Positions 1-9,101 of a stretch of 64,000 nt of DNA are shown one piece after another. Each line of letters starts with the position of its first letter. Position 1 is the first letter of the stretch. A program made the translations under genes and the position numbers. Below the pieces are notes generated by a model that was not told where the DNA came from, searched no databases, and saw only the letters and a list, made by a program, of their open reading frames with translations. The stretch lies in assembly GCA_031082425.1 (NCBI GenBank), contig JAVHLB010000002.1:149684-213683 (forward strand), written 5' to 3'. Source of the stretch: Candidatus Edwardsbacteria bacterium. GTDB taxonomy: Bacteria > Edwardsbacteria > AC1 > EtOH8.

Positions 1-56
1 TTGATGTTATCATATGATAGCACTTTTGTCAAGGGGTGCTGAATATTTTTGTCTTT

Positions 57-268
57 TTACCCCACCCACTTAACGCCCCTGGTGGCATACCACCAGGCCA
101 GATCATAAACCTGGTCGCATTTGGTTTTGAATATCAGCCGGGCATGGTTCTCCGGCAGGGTTTTATTTAGGTTGTCCTCTATGGCGGTTTTTACCCGCTC
201 CTTGGTCTAAGTTTCCTTGTGCCGATCAAACACCAATACTCGCGGCCGGCCGGCCTTCTGGGCAAGAC
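57..268 (-). pseudogene. C-terminal stub of a restriction/helicase-type subunit
   Basis: Reading the minus strand gives an open stretch that ends KCDQVYDLAWWYATRGVKWVG minus its last residue, then TAA at 57-59. Upstream in the same frame is VLVFDRHKET, then an in-frame TAG (207-209), and the frame closes at a TAA near 270. The pattern of a charged helix, LPE, and a KCxxVYD box near the end resembles the extreme C-terminus of type I restriction R subunits, but I do not recognise the family firmly. There is no start codon or ribosome binding site, so it is a relic. It lies downstream of the defence operon on the same strand. Confidence 0.35.
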
Positions 269-335
269 CTTACGACCGGCCGCTTAAGGTGCTTTTTCTT
301 AACCCCCCGGCCTACATCATCCCCCTGTCTTTTTG

Positions 336-560
336 TTACCTGTCCATTTTCTTGTATACGAGCAGGATGAACCCGGGCAGGTTCTCCCGGCAGTGAAGGC
401 AGAATAACACGGCCTGCAAACCGTCAATGCCGGCCGCCTCGGCCTCCGGAGTTCTGGTACTCCGGGCGGTGCTTTTTGATCTGGGCCCGGGTGACCGGGA
501 CCTTGCTTGACAGCAGCAGGGCTATCAGGTCTATGAGGCGTTCGTTTTATGTGCGGTCAT
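336..560 (-). pseudogene. Frameshifted N-terminal stub of a WYL-family HTH regulator
   Basis: From ATG at 560 the minus strand reads MTAHKT, then loses frame; one base later it continues ERLIDLIALLLSSKVPVTRA and QIKKHRPEYQN. This is the typical opening of PafB/WYL-domain regulators (a winged helix-turn-helix with RLIDLIALLL and xPVTxxQI). A single missing base at about 538-541 explains the shift. A second frame further on gives GLQAVLFCLHCRENLPGF before TAA at 336, of unknown origin. WYL regulators often accompany phage-defence islands, which fits the neighbouring operon. The family is recognised from the motif only. Confidence 0.45.
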
Positions 561-584
561 GCGTTATGTTTATAAATTATTTTC

Positions 585-1118
585 CTACTTAGCGCCAAGC
601 TTACCTAATAGAGGCTTTTTCTGGCGCCATAGGGTATTCTCCATTAACTGTACGGTTTCCCTGGAAACTGAATCATCAAATGAATAATATTCTATATGTA
701 TGTTTGTGTCGCATTTTATTATCCATGATTTTAAATGCATGGCATATGTTCTTGTATTGTCAGTTCCAATATGTTGCTTAATGCGTCCTCTTATCCCCGT
801 AATTTTGCTGCCAACGTATAGGCAGGTTGAATTGCTGTTGTTGATCTGGCTAAAATGTATTTCACCTTTTTTGCTCCTATATTTTTGGGCTGCATTTTTT
901 ACGCACTCTACCTTACCCTTATCAATATAGAATACATAGATCACGTTCGTATTTTTATTATCTATGAGTTTTAACAATGATTCTACTTCCATGGGTTTTG
1001 TCAAGTTCTTGGATGATATATTCAGTTTATTGCAAGCTGGCATTTTAATATTTTCCAACATATTGATGCTTGTTTTTAAATCTTTTATACATTTTGCAAT
1101 TATATCCACAGAAAACAT
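585..1118 (-). CDS. GIY-YIG-like nuclease domain protein
   Basis: 177 residues. The second half has the GIY-YIG fold signature in degenerate form: IYVFYI at 60-65 and LYVGSK at 100-105 replace GIY and YIG, followed by R110 (the catalytic-arginine position), H116, and E160 in LMENTLW, the usual metal-binding glutamate, then a proline-leucine tail. The N-terminal 55 residues look helical and have no match I know. It has a strong ribosome binding site (AAGGAGG, eight bases before ATG) and starts 9 bp after the methyltransferase stop, so it is the third gene of the defence operon. A DNA-cleaving or modification-linked role is inferred from context. Codon use is AT-rich like its two partners. Confidence 0.6.
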   Translation of the reverse strand: MFSVDIIAKCIKDLKTSINMLENIKMPACNKLNISSKNLTKPMEVESLLKLIDNKNTNVIYVFYIDKGKVECVKNAAQKYRSKKGEIHFSQINNSNSTCLYVGSKITGIRGRIKQHIGTDNTRTYAMHLKSWIIKCDTNIHIEYYSFDDSVSRETVQLMENTLWRQKKPLLGKLGAK

Positions 1119-1127
1119 ATTACCTCC

Positions 1128-4100
1128 TTATATTTTAAAAGCATTGTATTCTTTCTCCGAAAGTGCAAAGCCCGGGTCAACTATTTTAACCTCGACATGA
1201 GTAAGACCATAAAGCTTATACACCATTATATTTATTTGATTCTGGTACTCTTCAATCTTATCTTGTTTCTGTTTGTTTTGTAGATAATCGCTTGTGTTTG
1301 CGATAGCCATAATTTTATCAACGAGTTCAATAAATAGATTTTGTGTTTCATTTGTTTTTAAAAGTATGGGCAAACCTTCTACTTCATAAGCGTTGACATT
1401 ACTATTTGTGCTAAATATTTTAAAATACCAATTTATTAATTTTGAATTCAATAACGCCAATAAATATTTATCCTTAATGTTTTTATTGTTTACAAGTACA
1501 TAATTAGTTGAATTCCCACAAAATACTTGGGGACCAACCATTGTCATTTTTAATCTGTTTTTTTCATCCACGCCTGTAATGCCCTGCATAACTATTCTCT
1601 TGTTTTTATAATGCATGGATTTGGGGCCATGATTATTTTTTAAATACGAATTCATGTTTAAATATTCCACTTCACCCTGGCTCATTTCCTCTTTTATAAA
1701 CCACTTCTGTATGGCGGCACCCTTAACCATTTTATAATTGTTTGCGCTTTCATTGCTTCTTAAATATTTTTTATGGAAGGTTAAGTTAATTTCACCTTCA
1801 TAGCATTTCGCATATTGTATTAACCTTTCCGTTTCAGCTATTTTTTTTAAAACTTTATACTCATATTGATTAATTGATGGTATTGTATAGTTAAAAGGAT
1901 CAAAACTAATAATATCTTGATTGTTTAATGTTACTTTTTTTCCATTTTGCATATATTTGCTATCCCAAACATTCAAAACAAATTCATATCTAATTTGCTT
2001 TATCTTGAAACACTGTATAATGCAGACACTCATCTTAGCATCTTCAAAAACCCTAAGCTTTATGTTATCTCTTTCTGGGAAAGAATCAATTTTTACAATA
2101 TTCATATTCTCTAAAAAATGTTTCCGTAATTTTGTAGCTGAAATATCAGCTAAAAAAGAATTTTGAAATATTTCACACAAAAAACCATTTTTCTTAAGCA
2201 ATTCTAAAGATTTTGCAAGAAATAACTTATACGCATTTAATTTTCCACCACAAGCTTTATCATAAATGCGATATTTTTTAAAAGCAGCAATTTCATCTTT
2301 TTTATCTCCTTGATAAACATCATAAGGTGGATTTGCAACAACAACATCAAAACCGCCACTAACGCGAAATACTTCAGAAAATGATAACTGATAATCAAAA
2401 TCAACTTTGTAACCCAATAACTTTATAGAGGATAAATATATATTCGTTATTATTTTATCAATATCTTTTTTTAATTTACTCTTTTCTTGTGGCGCTGTAG
2501 CATTAATATATTTATTTTTAAGTTCTTCAACCATATCAAGATTTCTATGCTGGTACCCATAACCTTTGAGTGAATCCCCCCGAACAATTTTATAATCCAA
2601 ATTTGGCAAAGGTTTAATATTCTCAATATCCATTTCATCAACCACCAGAGATAGCCAAAGTCTTAACTTAGCTATCTCCACAGCCCCACTGTCAATATCC
2701 ACGCCATAAAGCGAATTTTCTATGCACTGCCTTTTATAATCATAAGCTGCTGACTTTTTCCTTTTATCCAGCACGCTGCGTATCTTTACGATCTCGCTCA
2801 TCATGCCTACGGGGAATGCCCCTGAGCCTACCGCCGGGTCGCAAACTTTTATGCCGGCCAGCAAATCGTCAATCCTTTTAGCATTATCCCTTATGGTCTG
2901 CGGCATTTTATGTGGGTATGCTCTGCTCGCCCCGCCTTTTTCGTTGATATGATCCTCGTGCTCCTTTATGCCCTCGCCATGCAAAATAAGCGTTTCAATA
3001 TCCCCTTTAGATATTTCAGGATTAGCTTTATGCTCAACGGTTATATCCAATTGCCCCCTTTTGCCCTGGTTACCCAATAGGTTTAAATTCTTTTCGCCCA
3101 TGATTTCATAACAAGCTGGTTCGCTATTTAATCCTGTGAAAAGATAATTTATCAAGCTTTGCTGGCACATATAGTGAACTATCTCGCGCGGAGTATAATA
3201 AACCCCAAACTGCTTATTGAATTTACCTTCTTCACCGGTTTTTAAGGCCTTTTTATATTCGCTGAAGTTATCCGGCCTGATGGCATTAAATTTCTCATAG
3301 GCCTTGCCCAATAACTCCGGATCAATGGCCACTTCCTTATCCAAGGGCTCATCCTCTTTTACCGTAAAATTATACCTGTCAAATATATCCAATATTCCAT
3401 CACCTGCGTCCCCTTCGGGCGTTCGGTGATTGTTGGAAAAAAGATCATCCGGCAGTAAGATATCTGTCTTGGACCAGTCATAGTTGAAAATTGGGTCGAA
3501 CAAACCACCATTAAGAAACGGTATCTTACACTTAAATTGACTGTAATAATGGTCTTCGTGGCTCCGGTCAAGCCGCAGCGCCTCATAGAACAGCGGTTCT
3601 AAGATATCATTAAAGAAATTTGTGTACGATCCATGCTTCTTTTCAAATAACTCCCTAAGAAACTGCTTGGAACCGCACCCCCAAGCACCGTTCTTGGGAA
3701 CACCAAACCATCCTTTTTTCTGCAAAAAATATAAGAAAACTATCTGGCCTAAAAGTTTTTTGGCAAAGTCAACGGTATTGACGCCTTTACCCTCAAAGTC
3801 TTTTTCAATGGCCGGATCATTTTTAACCGTTTTATCCAACGCCTCTTTTGTATCAAGAAAAAGATTGCGATACTTAGTGAAAAATTCCTTGGTCACGCTC
3901 TCAATATTAAAAGCTTCTTCAAGTTTACCCAGAGTGGGGTTCTTTTCGTCTTCAGCTAAAATGGGAACCAAGCGGCTTTGGGCAGTATGGCTTCTCTCAT
4001 TCACACCTACCAGAAACGACCAACGCCGGGCCGGAGTAAACTCATCTACCGGCTTTGGCCGGCCGCTTGATTTATCAAACACAGTATCCATCTTAACCAA

Positions 4101-4481
4101 CGAAAAACGCCAGTCTGCGGAGTTGGGCGAGACAAATGCCACCAAGGCCGCATCCTTGGAGCTGGTTCTTCCATAGTCGCCCTTTAAATAACCAGCCACA
4201 AAATTTCTCTGCATGGTCCGGGCATGGCCCACCGAATGATCTTTTTTTAGATGTACTATTAGGATATCAAGCCGTTTATTATCAGCATCCTTGTATTTGC
4301 CCAAACGCTCAAAGGAATCAACCTGTTCGCTGAATGACTGGCGAACATTGACACCTTTTAATGTAAACGGTGCATCCTCATACCCGTTCAGCAATTCTCT
4401 GGTAAAACGGGCATATTTATCTTTATCAAACTGCTGTTCAAAAGTACTTTTGATAAGACTGACGGCTTGTTGGTTATCCAT
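1128..4481 (-). CDS. Eco57I-type adenine-specific DNA methyltransferase (type IIG-like R-M protein)
   Basis: 1117 residues. The SAM-binding motif I, VCDPAVGSGAFP, lies near residue 546-557 and the catalytic NPPY motif of N6-adenine methyltransferases near 714-717 (VVVANPPYDVYQG). The N-terminal 200 residues (RLDILIVHLKKD, then ALVAFVSPNSADWRFSLVKM) resemble the nuclease-like region of type IIG or BREX-like enzymes. The last 300 residues, with LLNSKLINWYF, look like a target-recognition region. It modifies adenine in a specific site; whether the N-terminus cuts DNA cannot be told here. An AAGGATAAA ribosome binding site precedes the ATG and the helicase stop is 23 bp upstream. It is far more AT-rich than the rest of the window, which suggests horizontal transfer. 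Confidence 0.85.
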   Translation of the reverse strand: MDNQQAVSLIKSTFEQQFDKDKYARFTRELLNGYEDAPFTLKGVNVRQSFSEQVDSFERLGKYKDADNKRLDILIVHLKKDHSVGHARTMQRNFVAGYLKGDYGRTSSKDAALVAFVSPNSADWRFSLVKMDTVFDKSSGRPKPVDEFTPARRWSFLVGVNERSHTAQSRLVPILAEDEKNPTLGKLEEAFNIESVTKEFFTKYRNLFLDTKEALDKTVKNDPAIEKDFEGKGVNTVDFAKKLLGQIVFLYFLQKKGWFGVPKNGAWGCGSKQFLRELFEKKHGSYTNFFNDILEPLFYEALRLDRSHEDHYYSQFKCKIPFLNGGLFDPIFNYDWSKTDILLPDDLFSNNHRTPEGDAGDGILDIFDRYNFTVKEDEPLDKEVAIDPELLGKAYEKFNAIRPDNFSEYKKALKTGEEGKFNKQFGVYYTPREIVHYMCQQSLINYLFTGLNSEPACYEIMGEKNLNLLGNQGKRGQLDITVEHKANPEISKGDIETLILHGEGIKEHEDHINEKGGASRAYPHKMPQTIRDNAKRIDDLLAGIKVCDPAVGSGAFPVGMMSEIVKIRSVLDKRKKSAAYDYKRQCIENSLYGVDIDSGAVEIAKLRLWLSLVVDEMDIENIKPLPNLDYKIVRGDSLKGYGYQHRNLDMVEELKNKYINATAPQEKSKLKKDIDKIITNIYLSSIKLLGYKVDFDYQLSFSEVFRVSGGFDVVVANPPYDVYQGDKKDEIAAFKKYRIYDKACGGKLNAYKLFLAKSLELLKKNGFLCEIFQNSFLADISATKLRKHFLENMNIVKIDSFPERDNIKLRVFEDAKMSVCIIQCFKIKQIRYEFVLNVWDSKYMQNGKKVTLNNQDIISFDPFNYTIPSINQYEYKVLKKIAETERLIQYAKCYEGEINLTFHKKYLRSNESANNYKMVKGAAIQKWFIKEEMSQGEVEYLNMNSYLKNNHGPKSMHYKNKRIVMQGITGVDEKNRLKMTMVGPQVFCGNSTNYVLVNNKNIKDKYLLALLNSKLINWYFKIFSTNSNVNAYEVEGLPILLKTNETQNLFIELVDKIMAIANTSDYLQNKQKQDKIEEYQNQINIMVYKLYGLTHVEVKIVDPGFALSEKEYNAFKI

Positions 4482-4504
4482 TTTATCCTTAAATATTTAC
4501 TGTT

Positions 4505-7500
4505 TTATTTAGCTTCCAGGAACATGGAAAGAATAACCTCGCGTTTGCCCGAGGAAATGTAATTTTGTTCCGCATAGTGGCCTTCCAACAGCCTGGCCGG
4601 TATAGTTGTCTGTAAAACGGACAACACTTTAAGCGGGTTTTCTATCCCGTTATTAAGCTTTTTAAGGGCTTTGTTAGTTTCCTTGGCCGTCTGTTTGGGC
4701 AACCCGCCATGCTCCAAAGCGGTTTGGACCTTTTTAATGTACAGCTCCTGGTCATCCGTAAGCTGTTTGGTATTCTTGAACACCGCCCTTAATATCTGCA
4801 ATACCTGATAGGCGCTGTCGCGGCCGCGGCGGATGCTTTCCTGCACGGCATCTTCGGTGGTTGAATAAACAAAGGCTTCCTTGTTCTTGTCCAGCAGTTC
4901 GTATATATTGCCTGGCAGATGCTGCTTATCCTCTTTGTCGCTGCTTTCCATCAGTCCGGCCGCTGTCATAAAATCAAGCTCACTTGGGGCTTTATTACTT
5001 TCGGCAATGAAAAACTTCTGCAATTTACCATGGCGGAAATATGTAACAAGCCCTATATTGCCGGTCTTCCCCTTTTTGGCGCTGCGGGCCTTTTTGGGCA
5101 GCTGCTTGATCTGGTTAAACAGGTCTTGGTTGTTATCCCGCACATCTTTTATGACCTTAAGGTATTTCAATTCGCTTTCCCCGTTCTCATCCTCACCCAT
5201 AAGGGCGGTCTTTGAACAAAGACGGTTGAACAGCTCATGGGAACCTATCGGCTCGCCGTCAGTCAAAAGGGCGGCATCGCCCCCCAATAGGCTTAAAAAG
5301 GCGTGGATTTTAGCCTCGGCAGCCTCCTTCAATTTAATTTGCTGGTTGGCCTGCCTGGTGGGAAAGAAATTAAAGGTGTGGATGGCATCAAATTTTGTAT
5401 CAATGCGGTTTACCCGGCCAACCCGCTGCATCATCCTGGTGGGATTCCAGGGTATGTCGTAATTTATAACGATATTGGAACGGTGCAGGTTAACGCCCTC
5501 GGAAAGGACTTCGGTGGAAACCAATATCCTGTATTCATCTTTTCTATGCCTGGCTTTGGCGTCAAAATTTTCTATCACCTTGTCCCGGATCAGCTCGCTT
5601 GATCCCCCGGTGTAGCAAAGCACGGAATTAGGTTCGTATTCCGCCATGTTTTTAGCCAGGTATTCCGCAGTTTCCTTGGATTCGGTGAAGATTATCAGTT
5701 TTTTACCTTTTAGGATCTTATTACTTTTCAACACGTGAAGAAAAGACAGATATTTCGGATCACGCTCAATGTTCTTCCATGACCGCTCGATCTGCTTCAA
5801 TACCTGCAGATCGTTTTTAAGGTCCTTGATGAAATTATCCTTAAATTCGCGGCTTTTAAATTCTACCGCCCGCTCCTCTTCTATAAGCCTCTGTATGGCT
5901 TCATCATCGTCGTCTTCAATGTACTCAAATATTTTATCGGTATACTTTTTACTTACAAATACCCGGCCTTTTTCGTATTGTTCAATGAACATTTTATAAG
6001 AATAGATGAATCTATCCACCGTCTTTTTAAAGGCGTAAAAGCTGCTTTCCAGCCTTTTCACCAAAAGGATCTTTATGAATTTACCCATGTTTTTCTGGGA
6101 CTGCGCTTCCAGTTGGTCAACGCCTTCCTTTAGGTAGAGCATAGGCATATAACGGGCATAGGTAAACTTTCCCGATATCAATTCAATGGTTTCATTGAAT
6201 ATCTCATCCTCTTGCTTATTCAATATGTAGTACAGCGGTTCGGGTTTCTTGACATCCGGGAATTTTATTTTTTGTTTATCAAGATCATTCTTGAAGTATT
6301 TTTCGATCTCTGTTCTGGTTCTGCGAACGATCAGGTATTTGAGGGCTTTTTCCCTTATCAACCGGGCATTTTCCTTCACCACTCTAATATACTCATCATA
6401 ATCACTCTGGCGGTCAAGATCCTTGAGTTTTTTATCCAGACCAAGGAAAAACGATTCCAGGTCTTCCCGGCCGGGTATGGTGCTTTTCTTGGCATTCTGA
6501 AACAACTTGATCTGGCTCAGGATGTCCCTGGGCGAATTGTTGTATGGTGTAGCCGTCACCAATATAACCCGTTTGCCCCGGCAGACCTCGGCTAATTTTT
6601 CATAAGTTTGATTTGTTTCGGTTCTAAAACGGTGCGCTTCATCAATTATTATGTTCTTATATTTTTCGACATTTCCTTCGGTAAGGCTGTCTAACTTGCC
6701 GATGGATTCGAAATCTGCATGGGTTCTAAAATCAGAGAACGCATTCCTCCATGAACCTGGGTTCTCCTTTTTCAACAGAATGGGAGGGGCCAAAACCAGC
6801 GTTCTGCCGTCCAGTTGACCGGCCAGCATTGTGGCAATATAGGTCTTCCCCAACCCAACCACATCCGATATGAACACCCCGCCGTATTCCTCAAGTATCT
6901 TCTTGGCGTTCAATACCGCCTGTTCCTGGTATTCCAGCTTCATGAATTCCTGGGGCAGATACTGGGCAAAGACCTCATCCATCTGGTTCAGTTCATCCTT
7001 GAAATATTCATATAAAAACTTCAAGTAGAGCTGATTGGGCGTGATATTGGGATTAAGCCAGGTTTTAGTTTCCAAGGTTTGAATGTATTTATCGCTGACA
7101 TCAACCGAATCCTTCCACAACTCCTCAAACTTTCCCTTAGCAAATCTGAAATCTTCACTGTTTTTTAGTTCAACATTAAACTCCAGGTTGTCGACCAGAC
7201 CAGCCTGGGTCAAGTTACTGGAACCGGTTATAACCCGTCCCTGGTCTCTGTCCCCATCTTTAAAACTGACGATGTAAAGCTTGGCGTGAATGTCCTGCGA
7301 TGGATAAGCCCGTATCTCCAGTTTTTTGTTGTGTACCCATTCTATGAACTTGATGATGCCTTGCTCCACATCCTTTTTATCCTGTGATTCTTCAAATTCC
7401 CGTTCCAATGGTTCCTCTATCGACCTTTTAGACTCGGCATGTGAAAAGCTCATGGTCTGCTGAACATCCTGGTGAAGCAAATCGTATGTCCGCCTATCGG

Positions 7501-7687
7501 TGCTTATGCCGATAAGTATCCGTATTTTATCGGTATTCTCAAGCGCTTTATAAATGGCATAAAAACCGCTGGTGTAAAAATAACCAACCAGGCAGTCAAA
7601 ATACTTTGCATCCTTAATTAAAGTATTAAAACGGTCTTTTAAATGTTTACCATCTTCGTTGGTTATAAATGTAATATCATTTAGCAT
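4505..7687 (-). CDS. PLD-nuclease domain SNF2-family helicase
   Basis: 1060 residues. The N-terminal 180 residues form a phospholipase-D-type nuclease module with H134-x-K136 (IHAKLYIV) and GSSNLTQAGL at 155-164. An SF2/SNF2 ATPase follows: Walker A GLGKT at 278-282, DEAH at 349-352, VTATPYNN soon after, and motif VI MQRVGRVNRID near 755-762. This layout fits the helicase/translocase of a multi-gene defence system acting with the adjacent methyltransferase. It is the first gene of the operon. The ATG is preceded by a weak AAGAG and by a TTGAAA-17-TAAATA promoter-like string. BREX and DISARM partners (PglZ, DUF1998) are absent. Domain assignment is firm; function is inferred. Confidence 0.87.
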   Translation of the reverse strand: MLNDITFITNEDGKHLKDRFNTLIKDAKYFDCLVGYFYTSGFYAIYKALENTDKIRILIGISTDRRTYDLLHQDVQQTMSFSHAESKRSIEEPLEREFEESQDKKDVEQGIIKFIEWVHNKKLEIRAYPSQDIHAKLYIVSFKDGDRDQGRVITGSSNLTQAGLVDNLEFNVELKNSEDFRFAKGKFEELWKDSVDVSDKYIQTLETKTWLNPNITPNQLYLKFLYEYFKDELNQMDEVFAQYLPQEFMKLEYQEQAVLNAKKILEEYGGVFISDVVGLGKTYIATMLAGQLDGRTLVLAPPILLKKENPGSWRNAFSDFRTHADFESIGKLDSLTEGNVEKYKNIIIDEAHRFRTETNQTYEKLAEVCRGKRVILVTATPYNNSPRDILSQIKLFQNAKKSTIPGREDLESFFLGLDKKLKDLDRQSDYDEYIRVVKENARLIREKALKYLIVRRTRTEIEKYFKNDLDKQKIKFPDVKKPEPLYYILNKQEDEIFNETIELISGKFTYARYMPMLYLKEGVDQLEAQSQKNMGKFIKILLVKRLESSFYAFKKTVDRFIYSYKMFIEQYEKGRVFVSKKYTDKIFEYIEDDDDEAIQRLIEEERAVEFKSREFKDNFIKDLKNDLQVLKQIERSWKNIERDPKYLSFLHVLKSNKILKGKKLIIFTESKETAEYLAKNMAEYEPNSVLCYTGGSSELIRDKVIENFDAKARHRKDEYRILVSTEVLSEGVNLHRSNIVINYDIPWNPTRMMQRVGRVNRIDTKFDAIHTFNFFPTRQANQQIKLKEAAEAKIHAFLSLLGGDAALLTDGEPIGSHELFNRLCSKTALMGEDENGESELKYLKVIKDVRDNNQDLFNQIKQLPKKARSAKKGKTGNIGLVTYFRHGKLQKFFIAESNKAPSELDFMTAAGLMESSDKEDKQHLPGNIYELLDKNKEAFVYSTTEDAVQESIRRGRDSAYQVLQILRAVFKNTKQLTDDQELYIKKVQTALEHGGLPKQTAKETNKALKKLNNGIENPLKVLSVLQTTIPARLLEGHYAEQNYISSGKREVILSMFLEAK

Positions 7688-7765
7688 TATATTTAACTCT
7701 TTATTATTATTTTTTCAATGAATGTTAAAGTAAAATTCATCTTGTTCAAGTATTAATATTAAGGG

Positions 7766-7900
7766 TTAAATAACAAAAAAACACTCCCTCCGGCCCTCGA
7801 CGATATCGTTGGTGATGCCGTTATCGTCAAAGCGGAAATACCGCTGGGGCTCTAAAAAAGGAGAGTTTATTATCGGATCTGTTATTACAACTTGTGCCAT
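7766..7900 (-). pseudogene. N-terminal stub of a BPTD_3080-type restriction endonuclease
   Basis: The minus strand encodes 44 codons from ATG at 7900: MAQVVITDPIINSPFLEPQ, then RYFRFDDNGITNDIVEGRR, then ECFFVI and TAA. This matches the conserved opening of the large BPTD_3080-family (type III-like) restriction endonucleases, which continue for about 900 further residues that are missing here. The stub stops just after the arginine pair at the end of the conserved opening and is followed by AT-rich DNA leading to the helicase start 79 bp away. It looks like the junction where the present operon replaced or interrupted an older restriction gene. Confidence 0.6.
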
Positions 7901-8140
7901 TATTTTATAACTTATATTTTTATACAGCTTGATAAATATAATACTATTAAACGCAAGTTAATGTCAAACGAAATATTCCCGGTTTCCTATTCACATTTCA
8001 CAATTCACACTTTACCCTTTACCGTTCCCCGCATCACCTTCCGCCCCATATTCCTGATAACTAATAACCAACAACTATCAACTAAGTTCTTGCCACACTT
8101 CCATTTTCCCTTCAAAAACGTCCCCTTTTGGCTCTAAATC

Positions 8141-8371
8141 GGCCCCGTTCGACCCCTTATCGGTCCCGTTTACCCACTTATCAGTCCCGTTCGGCCCCTG
8201 ATCGGTCCCGTTCGACCCTAGATCGGTCCCGTTCGACCCCCAATCGGTCCCGTTCGACCCCTGATCGGTCCCGTTGGGGCAGAGATCGGTCCCGTTCGAC
8301 CTCTGATCGGGCCCGTTTGCCCCCAGATCGGTCCCGTTAATACCCACATCGGACCCGTTGTATCGCCCATT
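8141..8371. repeat. 21-bp tandem minisatellite, 11 units
   Basis: Eleven head-to-tail units of exactly 21 bp with consensus GGTCCCGTTCGACCCNNGATC on the plus strand. Variation is concentrated at the unit's 3' half. Because 21 is a multiple of three, a minus-strand frame stays open (8404-8078) and would encode heptads of the form NGTDxGS. No ribosome binding site or conserved flanking sequence supports translation, so I treat it as a repeat. Confidence 0.9.
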
Positions 8372-8397
8372 CGGCCCGCCTGCCGGGCAGGCAGGCA

Positions 8398-8419
8398 GGG
8401 ACACGATGCATCGTGTCCC
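8398..8419. repeat. Perfect 22-bp palindrome
   Basis: Two perfect 11-bp half sites, GGGACACGATG followed by its exact reverse complement, with no loop. It directly follows the minisatellite and a GCAGGCAGG run. A cruciform or a protein-binding site is possible; there is no T-run for a terminator in either direction. Confidence 0.7.
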
Positions 8420-8461
8420 TACGGTATTTCGTGGGGCATGGTCCCCTGGATCCCCGATCAG

Positions 8462-8490
8462 GTAGGGGAGGGTTTAAAACCCTACCCTAC
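8462..8490. repeat. Near-perfect inverted repeat
   Basis: GTAGGGGAGGGTTT is followed by AAACCCTACCCTAC; the arms differ at one position. It sits in the gene-free repeat tract between the defence island and the propeller gene. It is probably part of a dispersed palindromic family; no function is evident. Confidence 0.6.
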
Positions 8491-8573
8491 GATATTGGGC
8501 CATCATGCGGGTTTGGTCAACCGGCCAACCGGTGCCCCTACGAAAAATATCTTTGCGTCTTTGCGGTGAAAGG

Positions 8574-8668
8574 ACGGGGGACCAATGGCACACAGATACA
8601 CACGGATCTATACGCTTGCCCGCCTATATGGACCACTTGCTAATGGCGGGGATGCACACGGATCTTTT
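8574..8668 (-). repeat. Dispersed intergenic repeat A with 36-base insert (copy 1, inverted)
   Basis: This is the reverse complement of the tracts at 60036, 60254 and 62268. It contains the outer words GATCCGTGTGCATCC and GTGT..ATTGGTCCCC and, between them, the 36-base GC-rich insert starting CCGCCATTAGCAAGTGG. The flanks carry the reverse complement of the ACCACAAAGAC word (8551-8573 reads TTTGCGTCTTTGCGGTGAAA). Confidence 0.85.
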
Positions 8669-9065
8669 CTTATGCTGGGTTGCGGGGACGGGGGGCAGTC
8701 GGCGGCTTCGGACATCGGACAAAAAGAACTGCGATGAATATCAGATCCTGGTATTCCGTATTCATGTCGTTACACATTAGCTGGACCGCCCCCGGGACTT
8801 CTGACCTCACCCTTCCCTCTCCTAACGCTTTAGGAGAGGGGCAGGGGAGAGGTGTCACAAGAGAAAGTAAGGGCCGTTCCCGGGACACCCCTCTGTATCT
8901 CCACTTATTAGGGGATGACAATATGGGATTGCTTCATCTGGCCGACAGGGAGTGTTATCGCAATGACTGTAATGGTCCAAGTATCTTGGTGTCTTTGTGT
9001 CTTAGTGGCAAAAAAGCCTTTGCGCCTCTGCGGTTCAAAGGCCCCCCTCCTGCCGCATTTATGCA
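8669..9065. other. Gene-free repeat tract before the propeller gene
   Basis: No coding region is supported here. The stretch holds a hairpin of the form CCCTCTCC...GGAGAGGGG (about 8813-8850), resembling those at 58797, 60416 and 62549. At about 8985-9045 it holds a reverse-oriented copy of the CACAAAGACAC-type word ending at TTTGCGCCTCTGCGGTTCAAAG. Both belong to the window's dispersed intergenic repeat families. Confidence 0.6.
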
Positions 9066-9095
9066 TTGACTTTGCCCGCCCACTTAAGGTAATAT
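9066..9095 (+). promoter_or_regulatory. Promoter of the propeller gene, leaderless geometry
   Basis: TTGACT at 9066-9071, an 18-bp spacer, and TAATAT at 9090-9095. The -10 ends six bases before the ATG at 9102, so transcription should begin at or next to the start codon. No Shine-Dalgarno sequence is visible. Confidence 0.65.
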
Positions 9096-9101
9096 TCATT
9101 T

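Noticed and set aside
1128..7687. BREX or DISARM system
   Set aside because: Signature genes (PglZ, BrxC, DUF1998 DrmB) are absent.
8141..8371. CRISPR array
   Set aside because: Units are head-to-tail without unique spacers, and no cas genes are nearby.
8078..8404. 108-codon minus frame with NGTDxGS heptads
   Set aside because: It is open only because the 21-bp repeat preserves the frame; no ribosome binding site, and its ends lie in intergenic repeats.
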